Shown: positions 33,241 to 43,821 of the stretch, piece by piece
Numbering within the stretch: position 1 is the stretch's first letter
Layout: each line of letters starts with the position of its first letter
NCBI GenBank assembly: GCA_949752795.1
Contig: OX457060.1
Coordinates: 2,336,501-2,400,500 of the forward strand
Length of the DNA: 64,000 bases
Direction: 5' to 3'
Source of the DNA: Hyperoodon ampullatus
Lineage: Eukaryota > Chordata > Mammalia > Artiodactyla > Ziphiidae
The notes under the pieces: generated by a model
Told to the model about the DNA's origin: nothing
What the model saw: only the letters and a program-made list of their open reading frames with translations
The model's database searches: none
Position numbers and translations under genes: made by a program

Positions 33241-35460
33241 GCCTTTGCTGGAGGCCTAGAACCTCACCAAGCAGAAAGGAAGAGAAGTCCCGGAAGGTGA
33301 CAGGGCCAGAGTCGGAGGTGGGGAGTTCGAGGGCAGCCGGCCCAGGGAGAAAGCTGCAGAGCCTTTGCTGTTGACATGGAGGTGGACAGCAGGTGCATCT
33401 GGGGGTTGGAGATGGAGAACTTTCTCTCTCCATCTCCGCAGAGGGGTAAGTGGCACAGGGAGAGCTGTGAGAATGCAGGGGGACACTGAGGGCAGAGCTA
33501 GGAGATCTGGGGTCAGAAGTCCTTCACGCCAGCTGGACAGCTCCCTCCTGCGATGCAGCCCAGCCAGACCACACCAGAGAGACCTGTGGTTCATGGCCCA
33601 TCGCGCCAGGCCTCTTGGTGGAGTTATTATTGCTGCCTTTGCTGGGTGGGGGAGGGGAAAGGGAGGGATGTGTCCCCTGGAGCTCCGCTCGGTGGAGCCC
33701 CTACTGTGGGGAGAAGGACCACCACCTTGGGAAGAGGCTGGCCACCTGCCTGCATTGGGTCTGCTGGGCCCGGTTTTGGGCATCGCCCAGCAGCAGGGTG
33801 GCCTTGGCCTCTGGGGAGGCTGCTCCTGGGGGGCTGTGCCCTGGGGTGCCGGGGAGGGGACAGGGCCGAGGACGCCAGTGTGGAGCCTCCCCTTTGGAAC
33901 CACTTCATTCTTCCACCTTCCCAATCCTCTAGGGCTTCTTAAATGTGCTACATCGTTTCTTAAAAGGCCTCTTTTTTGCCTTGATCATAAAATTGCCAGG
34001 GAACAATGACTCTCATTTAAAACAGCAGCATTAAATCTCCTTCTCCCCAGTTGCCGTTGTCACCTCTGTTCCACATCAAAGCAGCGCGGAGCTCCCGGGA
34101 GAGCAGCGACGAGAGCCTGGCTTCCAGGGCCTCAGGGACCAGCTCTCTGGCTGAGACCTTCTTTAAGAGGGGTGCCCTCCACGTTGGCCCCTGGGGAGAC
34201 CACCCCAGTTTGGGGCCTGGAGGAATGAGGCTGGGAGACCTCCAAGGGTGAGGACCCCTCAATCTTCTTGGGGGTCCTCTGGGCTTGCCCTCACTGACCA
34301 CTCTCCAGGGGTGGGAAGAGGGGAGTGTGGGGCAGGGAAAGGCTTGTGTCCCAGGCACAGAGGTGAGAAGGGCCCATGGGGTCTGGAGGCTGACTGAGGA
34401 GTCAGGGAGTTGTGCCTGAGCAGGGAGGGTCCGCCCGCATTGCTGTGCCCACACGGCTGGGATTCTTGGCTTGTCTAATGGCGTTGGGGGTCATGATCCA
34501 CCCCACTTCCCATTCCCCAGGTGCTCCCATGGCTGCCCTGTGGGCATGAGGGTGGCGCGGACAGTCTCCCCGTGGATGCAACAGACCCTCTGGCTGGTTG
34601 GTGCAGAGCTAGGAGGGCGTTTGTGCCCCTCGTCCTGGGAAAGCCCAGCAGAAGCAGCTGGGAGGGAAATCGCATCACAGTGGAGGGATGGGCCTTGGCC
34701 TGTGCCTGGATCAGGAATCGCCTTTCTCCCTTCTTCCCTGTTGGATCATTGCCCTGTTTCCTCACGGCCAAAGGCCCAAATGTGTTTGTGAGGAAAGGTG
34801 CTGGTTCTGTGTCCTTCCAGGGTCAGGCTGCATCCAGTGAAGAGGGAGGCGGGTGCTGGGGCCCCCAGGGCTGGGCAGGCCTTGTCTGGAAGGGAGAATC
34901 CAGGCTTCAGGGAGACGGCCCAGCAGGGGCCGCACATGGCTCCTTGAAGCGGCTTCTCAACGACAGGTTTCCAAGGGTGGTCAAGGTCTCTGGAGAGACT
35001 CCTTTCCAGGGTCTCCTTTGGGGCCCCCCATTGTCCAGTCCTCACACCTGTTTCCCGCAGGTCCCTGGTGCCCTGCATCCCTGCTTCTCCTCCTGGAACC
35101 CCCTTCCCTCTCCCTGCTGCCCCTTTGCTCCCCTGAGCTTCCTCCCCCCGCCCCCCCATGGGCTGTTTCCTCTTCTCTCACTTCCCTGCCCTTTCTCTGC
35201 CGCTCCACCTTCTCCAGCCCCTCTGTAAACCCCCTCCTTCTGCAGCCACCCTCCCCCCCGACAGCACGCCCCCCGCCCTGCTGGAAGAACTCTGTGTACG
35301 CTTGTTTGCATGGCGAGGTACACACGGGCTGTCTTGGCTTTTGCAGTCTTGTCCCTTGGGCTACTGCCCGTTCAGGGGGCCAAACCATGCTCATTGTCCT
35401 CGGTACCTGGTGACCCATGGGCACTGTGGTCACTTTTCACTGCCTGACAAAGGTAGTTTG
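33241..35460. other. GC-rich stretch, long but unsupported frames
   Basis: GC-rich DNA gives long frames on both strands over the same bases (33365-34009 forward against 33256-33924 reverse; 34521-35228 forward against 34746-35159 reverse). Their products are rich in G, P, R, S and W, without domains, and mutually overlapping. A CT-rich tract (about 35090-35280, C-runs up to 8) follows. CpG is not clearly enriched, so this is not called a CpG island or gene. Confidence 0.45.
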
Positions 35461-36739
35461 TTACGAATCTGAGGTTTATTTACATGTTGAGCCTTAGAAA
35501 GGAAGGTATCAATATGGAATCCCCTTTGTTACACATGTAATGAATTATGTTGGCTGAAAATCATAAAATAGTGAAAATCTTGACAGTTTGGAAAACCAAT
35601 TGTCGCCTTGTTTACCTTTTTGTAGCTACGTCCACGCTCGGAGCTGAGACATCAGCCTTTGCCGGGCTCTGGAGGCCTGATGTGCGTCTGTGGACCTCAG
35701 GATGAGCCTGAATCTTAACCACCCTTCTTTGTCCAATGTTTGTCTTGAAATTCTGCCGAAGGGTGGATTTTCAATAGAACCCTAGGGCTGCAAGGGTCTG
35801 TCCAACTTCAGATTATGTGCGCGGCCTCCATTCTGCGCGGGTGGCTATGTACTTAACTCGCCTCGGGGGTGTTTTCCTACCCATTTTAAGGACAGTGCAC
35901 TGCCATCTGGTGTCATCCACCTGCCCCCACCTCTCACCACTGTCTGCCTCAGCGGTCCCCTTCTCTTGGTGACCCCACCCCTCTGGCAGTCTGCCTCGAC
36001 CCTCAATCTGCAGCCACAGCGTGCACCCTGCCACTCCCACCCTGGCGAGCAGCATTTTCGCAGATGGCTCTGTTAAACCCGGATGGGTTCCGAAGACGTT
36101 ATTTGACTTCTGCAGCCCTTTTGTGCAAGACCACATGGGGCTACAGGAGAAGAGGGCAGAGGGCCAGAGGCACTGAATCTCCCACCCCCATCCCCTGTAT
36201 GTCCTTTGGGCACCTTCTTCATGGTACTTGAGTCAGTCCTTTGTGGTGAAGTGAGGGGATTTTGAAGAGGATTTTTGTAGGTACCTCCAAGGGCAACAGA
36301 ATGCATCAGCCTCATCAGGAGGAGAACTGAAGGCCTGAAAAGCCACGGAGTATCATGTGGTGAGGCTGAAACCAGTCTCCTCGGAGACTGTGGGTGCAGG
36401 TGTCCGGATGTGTGGTAAATACGGAGAGAGAGACCTACAAAGAGACATACCCAAGCACCCTGATTATTGATTTGTGCTGTGCAAAGGATGACCAGCCCTG
36501 TCTTTAGCCAGAGTCCTAGGCAAAGGGACAGGGACCAGGAGAACCAGTGAAATAGGGAGTGTGAGTGGGGCAGAGAGGTGGACTGGGGCCAGGACATCCG
36601 AGTCCTATAGGGCTGACCCTGTTGCCAGCTGCTGTGAAGATGTGGGCACGTGGCTCTACCATCTGAGCCCCACGTTCCCCCCCCATAAAGTGGGGAAGGC
36701 CAGTGAGGTCGCTGCCACCTCTGATTTCCTATGACAGTC
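35461..36739. other. Unique sequence, no gene recognised
   Basis: No repeat or gene recognised. A 'ctgccatctggtgtcatcc' segment near 35901 weakly resembles a CTCF-type site. The reverse frame at 36073-36597 has no recognised domain. Confidence 0.4.
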
Positions 36740-36960
36740 CCATCTGAAAAGGGGAAGAGAGTAGGGCTGGGGTGGGGTGGAGAGCGAGAGAGATGGAGAG
36801 GGAGGAAAGAGGAAGAGGAAGGAAAGAACTAGACGAGACCAAGGAGTGGACGTGAGTGAAGCAGAATCGAAGGTAACAGAAGCAAGAGGAGGGAAGGGAA
36901 GAGAAAGAACAGGTGAGCGCTTACCTGAGAGCTGGCGTTGTCGGAGGAAGAGAGAGGAGG
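36740..36960. repeat. Purine-rich low-complexity tract
   Basis: Strongly G/A-biased strand (gagagagatggagagggaggaaagaggaagaggaagg and similar) with few pyrimidine interruptions. Such tracts can adopt triplex structures. The open frame at 36777-37010 is a product of this composition. Confidence 0.75.
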
Positions 36961-37139
36961 GAAGCACGTCGCAGACCCCAGAGGCAGCGTGTGCTCGAGC
37001 CCCCGTGTGACTCATGGCGTCAGCCTGAAAAAAACCAGAGGAGGCCACAGTGCCCCTGAAGGACCCCCAGTTCCTGTGATGGGCTTGGGCCGTCTCTCAC
37101 CATGGAGCTAGACATGGGAAGAAATGGCAGACATTGTTT

Positions 37140-37440
37140 GGTGATAAAATCACAGATTTTAGTGATGGGTTGGCTGTGGGAATTAGGCGGGGCGTGGCCA
37201 AAGGCGGCATCCAGGTTTCTGGCTTTCACAGTCAACGGATGATGGGGCCACTTGCTGAGATGGGAAAGATGGGAAGCCGACCACGTTTGGGGGACTTGGC
37301 TGTGCTGACTTGGAGATGCCCATAAGAATTCCAAGTGGACGTGGTGAAGGAGATTGGATGGATCTGGAGCTCCAAGGAGAGGTCGGTGGGCTGAGATGGG
37401 GGTAGAAGGTTGGTAGCCATGTGTATACAGGTGGTTAATT
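37140..37440 (-). repeat. L2-like LINE fossil
   Basis: 'gatgggttggctgtgggaat', 'ggccacttgctgagatgggaaagatggga', 'tggagatgcccataagaattccaagtggacgtgg' and 'ggatctggagctccaaggagaggtcg' are complements of the L2 3' region in the right order. Confidence 0.6.
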
Positions 37441-38589
37441 CCCCAGCAGAAGCATCGTGGCCCAGCAGTGTTCTTGGACTCCTTTCGTAGGAGTAGAGAA
37501 AGAGAAGGCTTCGGGGAGGAAGAGAAGGCTTTGGACCCCTGTCCCGCTCAGAGCTCAAGCAGGGTGGGTTCCATGGAAAATATGAGACATGGATGGGTTC
37601 CATACCAGGACGACAACACACCTCAGCAAAGCCTATTCCCCTTGACCAGGACCCAGAAGCCATCCATCGCAGGGTTCTTCCTCTGAGCCCATGCTCAGCC
37701 TCAGAAGCCTTTCCTCCAGTGTCTCCTTCCCGCTCTGAATCCTCTCCATGTACAAGCAGGCACACCTGTTCCTCTCCTGCCCTGGAGGTTTACCCAAGGC
37801 TCCTGTTCACAGAAATGGTGTTTGTCTTGCTGCAAGCCCGGAGCTGATGTCAGGTGGGGATGGCTTGGTGCTCTGGGTGTGTGACGGACCTGGGATTATT
37901 GGGAGGAATCGTGCAGTAGGAGTGCCCAGTAGGTGCTCCGTGAAGACATGTGGGATGAACAAATGTCTAGCTGAGTGGGTGCCTGAAGCCTCTTGGGGGC
38001 AGAGGCATAAGGAATCTGCCTGATGACCTCAGGACTGAGCTGAGCTAAGCCGAGTCTGGGAGGTGCTCCATGAACAGTGATCTGTGTCCTCATTGTGATC
38101 TTCTGACGTCTCCCTCTGTTCTCAGACCCACCATGAACCTGGCCCCTTGGTTTCTGCTCCTCGAGGAAGTGCCTTTCCTGCAGTGCGCTTTGGTGCGATG
38201 CTATCAGTCTGCACCCAGAGGCTTTGGAAGAACAGCCCTGGGAAGTCTTGGTGGTGTTTATCACGAGGGTGTCATTGGCAGTGTTCCTTGCATTACACAG
38301 TGTCCTTGTGGGGGCCAGTGGGAGGCATTGGCTTCGGGCTTCCATATCAAGAACAGTGGGCTTTTCTGAGCAATCATTTTGTTTATGTCCTATGGACCCC
38401 CATGACCAGTGTAACCGGTCAGGTTTTCCTCATCCATCTACTGCTAGAAAATCCAGCTTTAATGTGTGGCTTGGCCAAAGAAAATGAGTTGTTTCAGCCT
38501 CACCGTGGGCTCCAATTTATGCCTTTACTCTTGGTTTGGCTTTTCCTTCTCACCTATTTTTCTTTAGAGATTTTCTATTGCCTTTTTCT
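37441..38589. other. Unique sequence, no gene recognised
   Basis: A splice-acceptor-like 'ctccctctgttctcag' ends at about 38127, just before an ATG at 38133, but the following short frame (to 38369) has no domain and no donor was identified. Not called as an exon. Confidence 0.4.
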
Positions 38590-38935
38590 TAATATAAAAC
38601 AAATATAGATGCTCTACAAAAGTTAAGAAAACATAAAAAACTATAAAGAAGAAAACCAAGTCAGTTGTAATCCCAACCCGCTCTTTGTGGCAATCTGTTA
38701 AATTTTGTGTTCAGCTTACCTGTCTCTGTCCTATACACACATGAGCACATGACACATAGGTGTGCACACACGTACACACATGCACAATATTCAGATAACA
38801 ATTTTACCATATTATACATATGTTTGGTAACTTTAAAAAATAGTAATACATAATATGTTTTTTACTTGGTTACTTATATATCTTAGAGTATTTTACATAA
38901 TTCTTGTAAGCCATCTTAAAGCTTCTAAAATAGAG
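38590..38935. repeat. Ancient L1-like AT-rich fossil
   Basis: AT-rich with 'ctttataaagaagaaaacc' to 'tcttagagtattttacataattcttgtaag', interspersed with CA-rich DNA (38735-38795: cacacatgagcacatgacacat...). The style resembles 3' parts of old L1s; the assignment is weak. Confidence 0.35.
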
Positions 38936-39539
38936 TGGGTTATAAATAAAATAAATGTAAGATTTAAGACAGAGACTTCCAGGGAAGCTTAGGCCTGAGG
39001 CAAATCAAGGGCTCGGGGTGGAGGTGCTCCCCAGAAGCCAGAGGCTCTGAATGAGGGTGTGAGAGCTGCCCTGTGGGTGGAATTGCTCTGGGAAGGTTGC
39101 CTGAGTTTCTTGATAGAATTTTGAACATACTGGAAGAAATTCAAATGTGCCCATTGGATCCCGCAGTCAGACTGGAAGAAACTTACTTATGGAACCTGCA
39201 GACAGAACACTGGGGCTGCTATGAAGTGTTGGAATGGGGGGAATGCACACCATCTGAATACCCTACCACTCATCTGAGCAGAGACAGCAGACCTCACCTT
39301 AAAGCAACAGATGTCTTCTGGTTACAGACTGGGCTGTAACCTGAGTGTACAGACTATGATGGTGCTGATATGTAGAGATAGCTCCTGATACGTTTTTCTG
39401 TATCAGCAGGCTGCTTTATTTCCCTGTAGCCTTTCCACCAGTGATGCTGGGGGAAGGAGAGAGGGAATATACTACAGAGTAGGGAAGAAGGAAGCCAGGA
39501 CCTAGAGGTGTTTCTGCTCCACTGGAATAACTCTTGTTA
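38936..39539. other. Unique sequence, no gene recognised
   Basis: No repeat recognised. The 88-residue forward frame at 39073-39339 is not matched to any family. Confidence 0.4.
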
Positions 39540-39730
39540 TTGAGCCCTGACCTGGTACCGGGTGCTCTTCTGAGTGTTTTATGTGTGTCCAGCATTGAAT
39601 CCACAAAGCAACTCGATTAGATAGTAGTAGTAGGATTATACCCATTTTACAGATGATGAAATAAGAGGAAGAGAGGAGTCAAGCAACTTACTCGAGGTCA
39701 TGTAGCTACTAAGGGGTGGAGCCAGGTCCA
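39540..39730 (+). repeat. Ancient mammalian interspersed repeat
   Basis: Same fossil type as 23195-23400: 'tacccattttacagatgatgaaataagaggaagagaggagtcaagcaacttactcgaggtcatgtagctactaaggggtggagccagg'. Confidence 0.65.
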
Positions 39731-40324
39731 AAGTCAAGGGGCCTGACTATGGATGTCACACTTAACGCACGAGGCTCCAGGGTCCACACAGGAATAGGTA
39801 TAAGAACACCCTTCTGGTTCCTGGAGGAAGACAGAAAGCAAGAGAGGAAGGTGAGGGTGGAACTGAGAGCTGGTGCCCCAGTGCCCCACTTTGGGGTGAG
39901 GGTGCTGGTGGGGGGTACTGTGGGCTTGGAGACCCTTAGACAGGCTTGGAGGAGGGGTGGATGTGTGGAGAGGACAAGCAGATGGGAGCAGGCCTGGCCT
40001 GGAGAGCGGCTGCAGCACCATGGGAGTGACCCATGCAGGCACCCAGGGCCTCCACGATAAGCCAGGCAGTTCTGCCTGCCATCGGGGGACAGGCCGGGCA
40101 CTCGGCGTGGGCGGGGACAGGAGCAGACGGCCACATCTCATGCTCCTGTATGTGAGGATAGCTGAGCTTCCCAGCACCCCACCCCATCGTGGGGTGGGGA
40201 GATGAGCCTGAGTATATCTGAAAAGAGATTCTTTTAAGCTGGAAGAAATGGAGTTTTCTTTCACTTTACAGTGCATTTTTGTCTGCTGTCATCAGCACTT
40301 GGGGCTGATGAGCAAGAGATCAAA
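39731..40324. other. Unique sequence, no gene recognised
   Basis: Overlapping GC-rich frames on both strands (39716-40276) without domain features. Confidence 0.4.
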
Positions 40325-40332
40325 TTTTAGAC

Positions 40333-40615
40333 CTGTTTTGTTCAGTGTGGTAGCTACTAACCACCTGTGGCTACTGAGCAGTTGGAATGTGGCCAGTCCT
40401 TCCCAAGAGGTGCTATCAATGTCAAAGATCCCCTGGATTTTGAAGACTTTGTATGACAGAAAGAACAAACTATCTCACGAATTTGTGTATTGATAAGTTT
40501 AATGGTACTATTTTGGATATATTAGTGATAAGTAAATTATTAAAGTTAATTTTACTTTTATTAATGTGAAATTTAAAATTATATGTGTGACTTATATTTC
40601 TGCTGGACAGCACTG
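40333..40615. mobile_element. hAT-like non-autonomous DNA transposon
   Basis: About 283 bp with an exact 8-bp direct repeat ttttagac at 40325-40332 and 40616-40623, as hAT elements produce. The right end 'ctgctggacagcactg' is a recognisable terminal inverted repeat (complement cagtgctgtccag); the left end 'ctgttttgttcagtg' is decayed but shares the TGTYCAG core. The interior 'gtggtagctactaaccacctgtggctactgagca' is typical of a common old mammalian hAT-type repeat. No transposase frame. Confidence 0.85.
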
Positions 40616-40623
40616 TTTTAGAC

Positions 40624-43269
40624 AAGGTGGAAAATCGTAAAAAAAAAAAAAAAAAGAAGAAGGAAGGTTGTGATTTTTTGCATATTTTATGACACTGTGT
40701 ATTTCTGTGGCATAAGATGCATCTGAAGAAGGAATGTACCCTTTCAGAGGTAGCGTTAGCTCGGGTTCCTGGGCTGAGTGCTGTGGTGGGATCTGATGCC
40801 AAGAAACCAGGGGAAGCCCAGTGAGCCAGCCCTGGGAGGGTGGCGGCGGGGTGGTGAGCTCCAAGAGGGGGGCGTGCTCCTGGGAGAGCCAGCAGCGTCT
40901 CTGAGTTTCCGGGCACCCGTCTCCTTGTCTGCTCCCTGCCGGCATATGTTCTCCCTCTTCTATCGGTACTTTGCCCTGCTTCCTCCGGGCTTGCCCACAC
41001 CTGCCTCCTGTCCGCCTCACAGCCCCGGCTCCTCCTGATGCAGGCATTCTGGTCAGTGAGATTCACCTTTTCATACCAGGCCGTGTCCTGGCCACTGACC
41101 ACCTGAGGATGTCAGTCCTGGGCTGTGGGCTGGGTGCCGACCTCGATCCACTCAGTGACTGCCTCTGTGTGGATGCCAGCTTGGCGTGTGCCCCTGAGCA
41201 CAGGGCAGGGAAGTTGGGCCTGACAAGCACTATGATAATGGGGGTCAGTCAGGAGAACCGAAGCAAAGACCGGCAGTGTCCATCCCAGCACCACGCTTAG
41301 GGGCAGTGTCGGCCCAAGCACCTGTCCAGGAGCGATGCCTGTACATCCCCAGGTGGAGGTAAAGGCAGAGCCTGAGAGCTTGATGCTACTGAGTATTTAA
41401 GATCTATTATCAGTTCCTCTGTGCCTGTTGGATCATGTGACTCTCCATGTAGCTTGTCCACAGGCAGGAATGCACTGGTGAACCAGAATAGATACCCTGG
41501 CTACCTGGAGATGGACTTATTTCATTTGAAAGTGACACATTGGCATCCTGGTTATGCATTCCTCTCTGTGAAGTTGGTTGCATGAGTCAGCCCCCTGTTA
41601 TCACAGTTATGGGTCTGACCTGGTGTGCCATGATTTCACGAAAGATGGTACCACTTAGGCAAATTTCCTGGAAGCCATCTAGGGGGCCTTAGCTTGTGCC
41701 ATCCCTCCACCTAACTTTTACAGAATGGCTTCAGGCTGACAACTTTCTCTTGCTCTCAATGGCAAGCATTTGGTCCCATCAAAATTGTCATCATTGTTGT
41801 CATCGCCAGGTCTCACTGTAGATGGGGTGACATGTTCTCCTTGCTTGGGACCCCTGAAGCCTGTCCTGTTACCTTCCCAGATGCTTATTAGGTACCCTGA
41901 TGGGTCAGAATCTAAGACGATGCTTTGACTGTGTTAATGTGAGCACTTGGGGTGGCATGGGGGAGGGCGACTGGGGCTACCATAGCCGAGTAATTAAACA
42001 GGAAAATGTGTCTGATGTCCAGGTAATTACTGCTGGGCATCTGCTAAATACAGAGTTTCATTGATGGCTGGCGTTGTTAGGCACAGGAGAGCTGGTGTGT
42101 TTGCACCCCACATGGCAAAGGGATGATTTAAAATCTGTTCTCATCGGCGGCCCCTGGAGCAGCCCCAACATAAATTAAGGAAGCCTGGAGCTTATGTAAC
42201 CTGACCCAGAAATCACTTCCAGAAAGGGGCACAGGAAAGCTCCGCTGCTCCGGAAAGGCTGCTAGAAATAGCAGCATGAAATGATCGACTCTTGACTGAG
42301 AAAGGACCCCTGGGAGTTGGTCAAGCCCACGCGTCTGACTGTTGAGGAAACTGAGGCAGCGCAGGGAGGGGAAGGGACCACAGGGTCGGCAACAGAGCCA
42401 GGACCGGCTGGCCACAACTTCCGCCCAGGACATCCCCCCATCGGGTCCCCAAAGCCCAGCCTGCCCTGGCAGATCCCTCGGAGGCACTTACGGAAACCCT
42501 GGGCCCCTGCTCACCGGGGGAGTGGCGATCCTGGGGTGGCCTTCAGCTCATCCTGCCGCCTGGCCGCGTAGGGGGCACGCTGCTCACCCCACGCCCTCCC
42601 TGCCGAATGGTCACATGGGCTGGGACCCACAGACGAAGGGCAAGAGGAATCTGGGGAGGTCTCCCGTCTGGTTTGGAGGGCTGTTTCTTTTTCCCGTCCA
42701 CTCCTGAGGGCAGACCACCCTGGATCTCCTGGCTCTGGTGCCTCTCTCTTCACTGACTACTAGTTAACTGTTTTAGGCTCTGCCCTGGGATATGTGGTGT
42801 AACATCTTCTCTCTTCCCTCGCCCCCTAATCGTCCCTCCCTAGGCCTCATCAAATGGTGGTCGCCAACCAGCAGAGAAAATTCTTTTCCAACACAGCCTC
42901 GCAGTGGTGGCAACCGGAAGGTGGAGGGGGAGCTCACCTTGGGCTGCACTCTCCACCCAGTCTTCCTGTGGGGAGGTGTCCAGCCCGTTCTAGGCCATTC
43001 TGGTCAAGGTGTATGGCAGGTCTGGGCCCTGATCTGGTCCAGTGTTCTCAGACTTGGGATCTTTAGAGGACCCATCCCAGGGTGCTGCTCTGTGAAGCCT
43101 GGTGCCCCCAACCCCCTGGCAGAGCCCCCGCGGAGCCTTCTGCTAGAGGCTGCAGTGGCCATCACAGCTTTTAAAGCATCTTCCTCTGACCGTCAAGACC
43201 CTGACTTCAGTCTCCGTGGAGCCTGCCATCATTAGGACTTTAATTTCTGCTACCCAAATTCAATCATTC
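40624..43269. other. Unique sequence with candidate conserved block
   Basis: An A-run at about 40639-40655 is not attached to a SINE body. Bases about 41960-42250 contain well-spaced motifs (gagtaattaaac, ggtaattactg, cataaattaagg) and no repeat match, making them a candidate conserved element. 42340-42410 resembles the old 'gaggaaactgaggca' repeat. No gene: the frames at 40470-41300 and 42317-43235 overlap on both strands. Confidence 0.4.
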
Positions 43270-43625
43270 ATTCAATTAACAAGCATTTATTTGCAAACTT
43301 TCCCTTTTTTGAAATAATGCTTTATGTTACCAAAATACTAAGTACATTTTTTTTGGTGATACCTCTTCCAATCTGTGTCCAGAAGCATACAAATTTACTG
43401 TTTATCTTCCCTGCTTTACATAATCTCTATAATTGTCACTTTTCAATGGCTTTGTAAGCATCTGTCAAATGGCTGTATAGTGTTTAATCATTCCCCTGCT
43501 TTGTGAAACTGGGAATAAGTATGTCATGTATTTGTATTTTTTAATTTTTATTTTATATGGGAGTATAGTTGAGTTATAATATTGTGTTATTTTCAGGTGT
43601 ACAGCCAAAGTATATTGTGTGTTTA
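43270..43625 (-). mobile_element. Ancient L1 3' fragments
   Basis: Reverse L1-type sequence. 43535-43625 ('ttttattttatatgggagtatagttgagttataatattgtgttattttcaggtgtacagccaaag') is an L1 3' end like that at 2683. Upstream, 'atggctgtatagtgtttaatcattcccctgc' near 43470 recalls an older L1 3' region. Possibly two insertions. Confidence 0.65.
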
Positions 43626-43772
43626 GCTTTTTTTATACTCCTTTTTTTCCCCCTTTGGTAAATTCTGAGGAGGGGATTATTTTGAACACTTCTAGCTGTT
43701 TAAAGTGCAGAGTTGAATCATATGCACATTTAAGTGACCAGAGTTGAACTCTAACAAAAGAGAAGGGGTGGA

Positions 43773-43773
<1 letters not shown>

Positions 43774-43820
<47 letters not shown>
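43774..43820. repeat. (CA)n microsatellite
   Basis: An unbroken run of about 23 CA units. Probably length-polymorphic. The cysteine-valine frames on the reverse strand are translations of this repeat. Confidence 0.97.

Positions 43821-43821
<1 letters not shown>

Noticed and set aside
33365..34009. 214-residue forward frame
   Set aside because: A 222-residue reverse frame covers the same bases; both are GC-driven, have no domain and no splice or promoter context.
34521..35228. 235-residue forward frame
   Set aside because: Low-complexity, proline/serine-rich end from a C-rich tract, antisense frame over the same region, no recognised domain.
38133..38369. Possible exon with acceptor-like tract and hydrophobic start
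   Set aside because: Only one splice-like signal, no donor, no homology recognised; expected by chance in 64 kb.
40639..40655. SINE tail
   Set aside because: The A-run has no SINE body next to it; it follows a hAT element instead.
43633..43821. Cysteine-rich small protein frame
   Set aside because: It is the translation of the GT strand of the CA microsatellite.
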